From: CAYLLD01 sp964425135
GTDB taxonomy: Bacteria > Pseudomonadota > Alphaproteobacteria > Rhodobacterales > Rhodobacteraceae
Assembly: GCA_964425135.1 (NCBI GenBank)
Contig: CAYRKW010000049.1
Location: forward strand, 1 to 23,455
Reading direction: 5' to 3'
DNA: 23,455 nucleotides
The notes under the pieces: model-generated
Told to the model about the DNA's origin: nothing
Database searches by the model: none
What the model saw: the letters and a program-made list of their open reading frames with translations, nothing else
Made by a program: the position numbers and the translations under genes
Part shown: in pieces, positions 16,096 to 21,114 of the stretch
Layout of the letters: the number at the start of each line of letters is the position of its first letter
Numbering within the stretch: position 1 is the first letter of the stretch

Positions 16096-16941
16096 CTACT
16101 TCGTATTCATGATGTACCCGTCACAGCGGCCCATGCAGTAGCCGTTTTGTGCAGGCAGGATACCGGCTTGCATGCTGGCAAGACCGGCAGCATCGAGAAA
16201 GATGTCGAAGCAATCCTGATCGTTGATATAGGCCGGATGGGATGGCGGCAGCAGCACGCCGTTTTTCCATGCATTGCTGATCTGGATGGCGTCTTTTTTG
16301 CCGTGCAGCTTGTACTGCCACATGTTCATCATATCGAGAATGCCCTGCGCCTCAATAAGATTACCAAGCTCCAGCGTGTCCGGGAACGGATCGTTTTGAT
16401 TGCCGGTATTCTCGTTGGTTTTGACGGTCAGACCTTCCAATTCGCCTTTGAAATCAATGTGGAAGAAATACTCATCGCGGCTGGCACCATTTTTGATCCA
16501 TGTACACAGCTCGATATGCCCTGCCCAATAGCCGGGGCGGTATTCGCGCAGTTTCATGTCGGTGATCTTGCCGAAATTATCCGGAACGCCGGTGCCCTGG
16601 TTCACATGAAAGGCGACCTTGGCGACTTTGGCAGCCTCACAACGTGGATCGCTGCGCTGTTCCAAAATGGCTTTCGGGTCGGTCGGCGTGTCGATACCGC
16701 CCTCCAGCAACGCCTGCACAATCCCCGCGCCAAAGCCGCGATTGAAGCGATTGTCACCTTTGTTCGATGTCAGTTGTGCGAAAACACTGTCCAACCGCTG
16801 CCGGTCGTCAGGGTTGCTTAAATCAAGCCCCCGGAACAGAAGTTTCGTGTCATCTGCAGGATCTTCGCCTTTTGGCAGGTAGTCACATGAGGCCAGAAAG
16901 GCCATCGAAACCAACAGCCCTAATTTGTTAATTAATTTCAC
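16096..16941 (-). CDS. unrecognised lipoprotein
   Basis: The N-terminus is a lipoprotein signal peptide: KLINKLG, a hydrophobic core, and the lipobox LASC with Cys19 as the lipidated residue. Asp at position +2 would favour inner-membrane retention by the E. coli rule; whether this holds here is unknown. The mature part of about 263 residues is mixed, with Cys at several places (for example RCEAAKV, LCTWIK, QDCFDIF and the C-terminal CMGRCDGY) that could form periplasmic disulfides. I do not recognise a family. The start is a GTG with GGGGGA ten bases upstream. It is divergent from the two secreted proteases, so a shared function in the envelope is possible but unproven. Confidence 0.8.
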   Translation of the reverse strand: MKLINKLGLLVSMAFLASCDYLPKGEDPADDTKLLFRGLDLSNPDDRQRLDSVFAQLTSNKGDNRFNRGFGAGIVQALLEGGIDTPTDPKAILEQRSDPRCEAAKVAKVAFHVNQGTGVPDNFGKITDMKLREYRPGYWAGHIELCTWIKNGASRDEYFFHIDFKGELEGLTVKTNENTGNQNDPFPDTLELGNLIEAQGILDMMNMWQYKLHGKKDAIQISNAWKNGVLLPPSHPAYINDQDCFDIFLDAAGLASMQAGILPAQNGYCMGRCDGYIMNTK

Positions 16942-16969
16942 CGGATCGTCCCCCGTCGTTGAAGTATGA

Positions 16970-16986
16970 TGCGAGCAGTGCTCGCA
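16970..16986. promoter_or_regulatory. 17-bp perfect palindrome between lipoprotein and protease genes
   Basis: TGCGAGCA (16970-16977) and TGCTCGCA (16979-16986) are perfect 8-bp arms with a 1-base centre. It lies 29 bases before the GTG of the lipoprotein, where a repressor would block transcription. A regulator-binding site is the simplest reading. Confidence 0.5.
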
Positions 16987-17114
16987 GTCTTAAAAATGTT
17001 CTTTTATTTCAACTGCTAAGTCAAAACATGCCAAACGGCTGACCAAGCGTCAAGAAATTGCTCGGACGTCGGCAATATCGCCACGATCCCGCCAATTTCA
17101 GTGTCTATTGTCAC

Positions 17115-17130
17115 ATAAATCGTGATTTAT
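17115..17130. promoter_or_regulatory. AT-rich palindrome before the first protease gene
   Basis: ATAAATC (17115-17121) and GATTTAT (17124-17130) form a perfect 7-bp inverted repeat with a 2-base spacer, 13 bases before the protease ATG. It overlaps TCAC-N7-GTGA (17111-17125). A TTGTCA hexamer (17108-17113) may be a -35. It could be an operator or the leader fold at the ribosome-binding region. Confidence 0.4.
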
Positions 17131-17143
17131 CTTTGGATGTTCC

Positions 17144-18031
17144 ATGCGCCTTCTCACCGTTTTGATCCTGCTTATGTCTGCGACCGTCGCCACCGCAAAG
17201 TCGCGTCCCATCGAACCGGGGAGCGAGGCAGAGAAATGGGCTGGCGTCGGCATTTTGCAGGTATCGGGCGGCGGGTTCTGCTCATCGGCGCTTATCGATC
17301 AGCGCACGGTTCTGACGGCAGCACATTGCGTTTATCGCAGTGACGGGAAAATCGCTGATCCCTCGCAAGTGACGTTCAACGCGGGTTGGCGCGACGGGAT
17401 TACGGCGGCCAAACGCACAGCGTCACGGATCATCGCCCATCGCGGATACGATCCCTATCGCGCCTATGATGACAAGAATATCCGCGCTGATTTGGCAATT
17501 GTTGAACTGGCCGAGCCTATTCCGGCAGATGCAGCGCGGGCGTTCAAGACCATCGACAAGGTTTCAGCAGGCGCAAAGGTTTCTGTCGTCTCGTTTTCTG
17601 GGCGTCGTTCTGATGTGGCGTCGATCTCGATCGGCTGCGATGTGGACACGCGCAAGGGCGACATTCTGATCCTGAATTGCCCCTCCTATCCGGGCATGTC
17701 GGGCGCGCCGCTCTTTGGGTTTGTCAATGGAGCGCCGCGTATTCTGGGGCTGATCTCGGGCGCGCGCACCAATCCTGACACGGGCAAGAATAACGGGCTG
17801 GCGCTGGCCGTCCGCTCGCCACTTGGGCGGGTGAAAATCGATGCGCAATCGGTAAAGCAGATGAGCAGCAGCGCTCTGCCAGGCTGGGTCTCTCGCGCCG
17901 TTGCGCAAAAGGCGTTTACACCGGTCGCGTCTCGAAAATCGGTGCAAATCGGACTTGGCAGCCTGCGAGGACTGACGACAAATGGCGACGGCGGGCGGAA
18001 AGTCGTGCGTCCTCCGTCAAACAGTAATTAA
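17144..18031 (+). CDS. secreted trypsin-like serine protease, copy 1
   Basis: A 295-residue protein with a Sec signal peptide (cleavage near residue 18, ATA-KS). The chymotrypsin-fold triad is His61 in LTAAHC, Asp116 in RADLAIVEL and Ser186 in PGMSGAP. The serine motif is GMSGAP rather than the classical GDSGGP. Cys46-Cys62 and Cys165-Cys179 are placed for disulfides. It should act in the periplasm or outside the cell. The C-terminal 60 residues after the protease domain are Ser/Gly-rich and end in RKVVRPPSNSN, a tail nearly identical to that of the next gene. The ribosome-binding site is weak. It forms a tandem pair with copy 2 on the same strand. Confidence 0.9.
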   Translation: MRLLTVLILLMSATVATAKSRPIEPGSEAEKWAGVGILQVSGGGFCSSALIDQRTVLTAAHCVYRSDGKIADPSQVTFNAGWRDGITAAKRTASRIIAHRGYDPYRAYDDKNIRADLAIVELAEPIPADAARAFKTIDKVSAGAKVSVVSFSGRRSDVASISIGCDVDTRKGDILILNCPSYPGMSGAPLFGFVNGAPRILGLISGARTNPDTGKNNGLALAVRSPLGRVKIDAQSVKQMSSSALPGWVSRAVAQKAFTPVASRKSVQIGLGSLRGLTTNGDGGRKVVRPPSNSN

Positions 18032-18091
18032 TCAAGCACAGTTGACACAAAACACCTTGCGCGCGGGATGAGCGGGAGTAGTGTCGCCCTC

Positions 18092-18964
18092 ATGTTTTCA
18101 GGACTGATCAGATCCATTATCGCCGGTGCGCTTGCCTGCACGATAGGCGCAACCGGCGCTCTCGCGCAGCAGTTTGACCTTCTCAACACCGAGCCTGACG
18201 CGCCACTGCGTCGCCTGTTGTCGGCGGATGAGGCTAAGGACTGGCAGGCGGTGGGACGGCTTAATATTCAAGGCGGCGGCTTTTGCACAGGCGCGCTGAT
18301 TGCGGACAATCTGGTCCTTACTGCCGCCCATTGCGTTTACTTTTCGCGAACCGGGCGCGCGGTGCCTGCCGCGAATATCCATTTTCTGGCTGGCTGGCGC
18401 AAAGGATGGGCCGCGGCCCATCGACAGGCCCGCCGCGTTATTGTCCATCCTGACTATGTCTACGACAGCTCCGATCAGGTTCGGAAAGTTGCGACAGATA
18501 TTGCGCTGATCGAGTTGGACACGCCGATAAGATCGAGCGTTATCAAGCCTTTCGCGCGCTACAAACGCCCGCGTCCGGGGGATCAGGTGACGGTGGTTTC
18601 CTACGCCAAGGAACGGTCCGAAGTACCAGCGTTGCAGGAGCCGTGTCATATGCTGGGGCGGCAATCTGATGTCCTGTTTCTCAGCTGTGACGTGAACCAT
18701 GGATCTTCGGGCGCGCCTATATTTATTCGGCAGGATGGTGCGGCGAAGATCGTTTCGGTTGTCTCGGCGATGGCGGAATGGAATGACAGGGATGTGGCGC
18801 TTGGCACCTCGCTGGGTGCGCCGCTGGAGCAATTGATTGCGCATTTTGAAGAGAATGATCCGACGTTCCAGTCGGTCTCGCCAGGCGCGCGCGGGCTTGC
18901 GTTGCCACAGGTCGGTCAGTCGGATGGGCCGCTGCGCAAGGTTGTGCGTCCGCCCTCGAACTGA
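18092..18964 (+). CDS. secreted trypsin-like serine protease, copy 2
   Basis: A diverged paralogue of the preceding gene. Numbered from the ATG at 18092, the triad is His80 in LTAAHC, Asp136 in ATDIALIEL and Ser206 in HGSSGAP. The matching Cys pairs are present, and the C-terminus reads LRKVVRPPSN. The signal peptide MFSGLIRS...GATGALA fits a start at 18092; an in-frame ATG at 18068 would add eight residues and cannot be excluded. A perfect TTGACA (18042-18047) lies in the gap, so it may have its own promoter as well as read-through from copy 1. Its stop is three bases from the stop of the convergent phosphatase gene. Substrates are unknown. Confidence 0.9.
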   Translation: MFSGLIRSIIAGALACTIGATGALAQQFDLLNTEPDAPLRRLLSADEAKDWQAVGRLNIQGGGFCTGALIADNLVLTAAHCVYFSRTGRAVPAANIHFLAGWRKGWAAAHRQARRVIVHPDYVYDSSDQVRKVATDIALIELDTPIRSSVIKPFARYKRPRPGDQVTVVSYAKERSEVPALQEPCHMLGRQSDVLFLSCDVNHGSSGAPIFIRQDGAAKIVSVVSAMAEWNDRDVALGTSLGAPLEQLIAHFEENDPTFQSVSPGARGLALPQVGQSDGPLRKVVRPPSN

Positions 18965-18967
18965 ACG

Positions 18968-19699
18968 CTATTCGCGGCGCAGGATTTTATCGACCACAAA
19001 GCTCCACCCGCGCTGCGATTTGAAGCTCTGCTGGACTGCAGGGCGATCGTAGTGGCGCTCAACCCACTCCAGAAATGGCGTTGGTGTTTTTTCGTTGAAG
19101 TCTTTGTAAACGCGCAAGAAATGGTCGAGCAATCCGGTTTTGGAAGCGGAGATATGGCCGTATTTGATGTTGAGTTGCGCCAGCCCGTCTTCGACCGATC
19201 CGCCCTGCCCGATCATCTTATAAAGCGCCGATCCGATGCCGGCGCGGTCGGCGCCTGATTTACAGTGAAGGAGCATCGGCCGCTCGGCGGTTTGGATGAT
19301 GTCCTGAAGGCCCAAAATCGCCTCACGGGTTGGGGGATCGCGGGACACAAGGCGGTGGTCAATCATCGTCATGCCGGTTTCACGGCAGGTGATCTGCTCC
19401 AGCGCGTAGGAGCCCCATGTGCTTGGGCCGCGCAGGTTGACGATGGTTTTGAAGCCTTGTTCTGCGAGTAATTTCAAGTGCTTATCGGACGGCTGGCTGG
19501 AGCGATAGACGCCATCGCCCAGGTGGTGAAGGTTGAGATATATGGCGCGCAAGAAGCCATGATCGAAGACCAACATATCAAATCTGGCGCGCCTGCGGTT
19601 GTTCGGATCGTCCAGATCCTTCCACCAGTCGCTGCGCCAGCTATTCGCCCATTTATTGAACATTTTTCGTGGGTTAAGCATCACCATGGGGCGGGACAT
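18968..19699 (-). CDS. dual-specificity/tyrosine phosphatase-like protein
   Basis: A 243-residue soluble protein with the phosphatase P-loop HCKSGADRAG: nucleophile Cys146 and Arg152 in the Cys-x5-Arg motif. The upstream block VYRSSQPSDKHLKLLAEQGFKTIVNLRG (about 65-91) is typical of bacterial dual-specificity phosphatase-like proteins. It should remove phosphate from Tyr/Ser/Thr residues or from a small molecule; the substrate is unknown. The N-terminus is basic and Trp-rich. The start is uncertain: ATGs at 19699, 19687 and 19681 are close together and none has a clear ribosome-binding site. The frame stays open to 19825, but that extension runs into the heptamer repeat array and is not protein-like. 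Confidence 0.87.
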   Translation of the reverse strand: MSRPMVMLNPRKMFNKWANSWRSDWWKDLDDPNNRRRARFDMLVFDHGFLRAIYLNLHHLGDGVYRSSQPSDKHLKLLAEQGFKTIVNLRGPSTWGSYALEQITCRETGMTMIDHRLVSRDPPTREAILGLQDIIQTAERPMLLHCKSGADRAGIGSALYKMIGQGGSVEDGLAQLNIKYGHISASKTGLLDHFLRVYKDFNEKTPTPFLEWVERHYDRPAVQQSFKSQRGWSFVVDKILRRE

Positions 19700-19797
19700 A
19701 GGGGCTGCGGTGGAACCGCGCAAGAGCGGGCCGGGTGATACCTGCGATATTGTCGCGATGTGGTGCGATTGGGTTATTTTGGGGGGCGAAAACCGGC

Positions 19798-19849
19798 GTA
19801 CACATCCTATGCACAACCGATGCACACTCTATGCACAGTCGAATGCGCA
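19798..19849. repeat. phased heptamer array upstream of the phosphatase gene
   Basis: ATGCACA occurs exactly at 19809-19815, 19820-19826 and 19831-19837, each 11 bases apart. It is flanked by GTACACA (19798-19804, 11 bases before) and ATGCGCA (19843-19849, 12 bases after). Five sites on the same helical face suggest cooperative binding of a protein. The array lies about 100-150 bases upstream of the phosphatase start and outside any supported gene. Confidence 0.65.
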
Positions 19850-19862
19850 GTTGGTTCATTTG

Positions 19863-19899
19863 TTGTTAACAATTGCTGGTTGCCCGGGTCCGGGCCAAC
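19863..19899. other. palindrome and imperfect hairpin after the DUF1489 unit
   Basis: TTGTTAACAA (19863-19872) is a perfect 10-bp palindrome. GTTGCCCGG (19879-19887) pairs with CCGGG (19890-19894) and CAAC (19896-19899), with one bulged C. On the minus strand this lies just downstream of the stop at 19914, where a terminator would be expected, but no T run follows. The rest of 19700-19913 holds only the heptamer array. Confidence 0.3.
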
Positions 19900-19913
19900 G
19901 CCGTTTAACAAGG

Positions 19914-20516
19914 TTATGCGCTTGGAGTGACCGGGCTCAGACCTGATCCGAGGTGGGTTGCAACAATTTGCGATCCGGCAAATACGCGCAGCAGATCGCT
20001 GAGCGCTTCGGTTGGTGCGGTTCCCAAATTCACCTGCGTCTGGCAAAAGCCGTCGATCTTTTCCGGGCCTTCGAGCGCATGCACCACGCCTTTGAGACGC
20101 GCGCTTTCGCCCAAACGACGGGGCTGGAACCATTCGAGATACCAGTTGCGGATTTTGCCGATGGGGACAGGTTCGATATGCTCCAGACGGATGGTCAGAC
20201 TGTCCCAGTTGAAATTGTTCACATGGAGGATCATCGGTGCGAATTTATCGGTCTCAAACGGCTTGAACGGCTCAATCGGTTTGACCTGCGCCAGTTGTAG
20301 CGGCTGCGTGTCGGGCGGGACCCTGAAGGCGGTGCGCATGGGCAGGTTGAGCACATTGCTGCGCGACAGATGTCCGTCTTCACTGCGAAGAACGATCTCG
20401 CAGTCACAGGCGATTTGGTTGCGTTCGAAGACTTCGAGTTGGGCGTGGATACGGGTGATGTGATGCGAGCGGATGCGCTCGAAAAGCGGTTCGATACGTT
20501 GGTCGGTCCGCGCCAT
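19914..20516 (-). CDS. unrecognised 200-residue protein
   Basis: A soluble protein of 200 residues with no signal peptide or membrane helix. I do not recognise a family. Blocks that look conserved-like are RITRIHAQLEVFERNQ-type helical sequence near the N-terminus, HVNNFNWDSLTIRLEHIEP in the middle, and YLEWFQPRRLGESARLKGVVHALEGPEKIDGFCQTQVNLGTAPTEALSDLL near the end. The start at 20516 is set by GGAGGA four to five bases upstream; the frame stays open to 20600, but that extension overlaps the preceding gene. It follows the DUF1489 gene by 22 bases on the same strand, so the two are probably co-transcribed. A degenerate copy of the palindromic repeat lies at its 3' end. Confidence 0.75.
   Translation of the reverse strand: MARTDQRIEPLFERIRSHHITRIHAQLEVFERNQIACDCEIVLRSEDGHLSRSNVLNLPMRTAFRVPPDTQPLQLAQVKPIEPFKPFETDKFAPMILHVNNFNWDSLTIRLEHIEPVPIGKIRNWYLEWFQPRRLGESARLKGVVHALEGPEKIDGFCQTQVNLGTAPTEALSDLLRVFAGSQIVATHLGSGLSPVTPSA
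19936..19952. repeat. possible degenerate third copy of the palindromic repeat
   Basis: On the minus strand CTCGGA-TCAGG-TCTGAG keeps the loop and the 10-base core GGATCAGGTC of the other two copies. The stem still forms with one G-U pair. It lies in the last codons of the 200-residue gene, in a different reading frame from the nrdJ copy. Chance similarity is possible. Confidence 0.35.
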
Positions 20517-20538
20517 ACCATCCTCCAAAACTGCTTTT

Positions 20539-20973
20539 TTACCGCACTCCAATATCCAGCAAAGCGTTTTCCAGATCGTGCGGGAGCAACGGTTCGTCAA
20601 TTACTTTTTGCGTCAAATCTTCGGGGGCTTGCGCGGCGTCGAGATACCGCCATCCCTGAAAGGCACGCCGCCGGACCCAGCTGGTTCTTACCACATTTTC
20701 AGCAAGTACGATACCGCAGCGCTTTATGCCGTCTTCGCCGATAATCTCATCGAGGCGCAAAATTTCCTGGCGTGCTTTGATTTCACCCTTCATGACCCAG
20801 TAAATCGAGCCGCCTTGCAGGAGTTCGCCCTCGCGGCGCGGCCACATGCGGGTGATGTGGATCGGGTTGGCGCGGCCAAGCTGTTTGCGGCGTTTGGCCT
20901 GCCATGCCTCAAGCTCTTCGGGAAATTCGACGCCGACGCATAGCTTTATGAGATGTAGATTGCCTGTGGCCAA
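20539..20973 (-). CDS. DUF1489 family protein
   Basis: A 144-residue protein whose opening LHLIKLCVGVEFPEELEAWQ, then HITRMWPRREGELLQGGSIYWVMKGEIKARQEILRLDE, is the pattern I know from the alphaproteobacterial DUF1489 family. The function is unknown. The C-terminal part includes VRTSWVRRRAFQGWRYLDAAQAPEDL. The conserved N-terminus needs a start just before LHLIKL. The only usable codon there is a TTG at 20973, preceded by AGGCAG, and no in-frame ATG occurs before MWPRR. It is first in a two-gene unit with the 200-residue protein and is divergent from nrdJ, sharing 20974-21114. Confidence 0.88.
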   Translation of the reverse strand: MATGNLHLIKLCVGVEFPEELEAWQAKRRKQLGRANPIHITRMWPRREGELLQGGSIYWVMKGEIKARQEILRLDEIIGEDGIKRCGIVLAENVVRTSWVRRRAFQGWRYLDAAQAPEDLTQKVIDEPLLPHDLENALLDIGVR

Positions 20974-21040
20974 CTGCCTGCTTTCAGAATCGCGAGAACC
21001 TCTTGTAGTATTAGCGCAACGGGCGCACGGGCGAAAGGCC

Positions 21041-21049
21041 TGTGGATAA
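21041..21049. promoter_or_regulatory. perfect DnaA box upstream of nrdJ
   Basis: TGTGGATAA is identical to the high-affinity R1-type DnaA box (TTATCCACA on the other strand). It lies seven bases before the first NrdR-like box. DnaA regulation of ribonucleotide reductase genes is known for nrdAB in E. coli; its use here is inferred. Confidence 0.55.
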
Positions 21050-21055
21050 CTTGAC

Positions 21056-21071
21056 GCACTATAAGTGGTGT
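21056..21071. promoter_or_regulatory. NrdR-box-like site 1 upstream of nrdJ
   Basis: GCACTATAAGTGGTGT matches 12 of 16 positions of the NrdR box consensus acaCwAtATaTwGtgt as I recall it. It starts 31 bases before the second site, the spacing expected for tandem NrdR boxes. Confidence 0.5.
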
Positions 21072-21086
21072 GATAGCGAATTCCGT

Positions 21087-21102
21087 CTACAATATAATGT
21101 GT
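21087..21102. promoter_or_regulatory. NrdR-box-like site 2 upstream of nrdJ, overlapping TATAAT
   Basis: CTACAATATAATGTGT matches 13 of 16 positions of the NrdR consensus. It contains a perfect TATAAT (21093-21098) and also TACAAT (21088-21093), either of which could be the -10 box. Binding here would occlude the promoter, as is known for NrdR repression. Confidence 0.6.
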
Positions 21103-21114
21103 TGGAGCGAGACC

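Noticed and set aside
15988..16821. 277-codon plus-strand frame opposite the lipoprotein gene
   Set aside because: The minus strand has a GTG with a good Shine-Dalgarno and a clear lipobox. The plus-strand frame would start inside the palindromes and run through the cyclase terminator.
19700..19825. N-terminal extension of the phosphatase to 19825
   Set aside because: It would begin at a GTG inside the heptamer array with no ribosome-binding site and adds residues unlike the family.
19798..19849. CRISPR array reading of the heptamer repeats
   Set aside because: Repeats are 7 bases at 11-bp spacing, far too short for CRISPR repeats and spacers, and no cas gene is present.
19798..19913. plasmid or chromosome replication origin based on iteron-like repeats
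   Set aside because: No replication initiator gene is near, the flanking genes are ordinary chromosomal genes, and no DnaA box is in this gap.
20974..21114. cobalamin riboswitch upstream of the B12-dependent nrdJ
   Set aside because: The gap is only about 140 bases and I see no B12-box-like sequence. It is filled by DnaA and NrdR-like sites.
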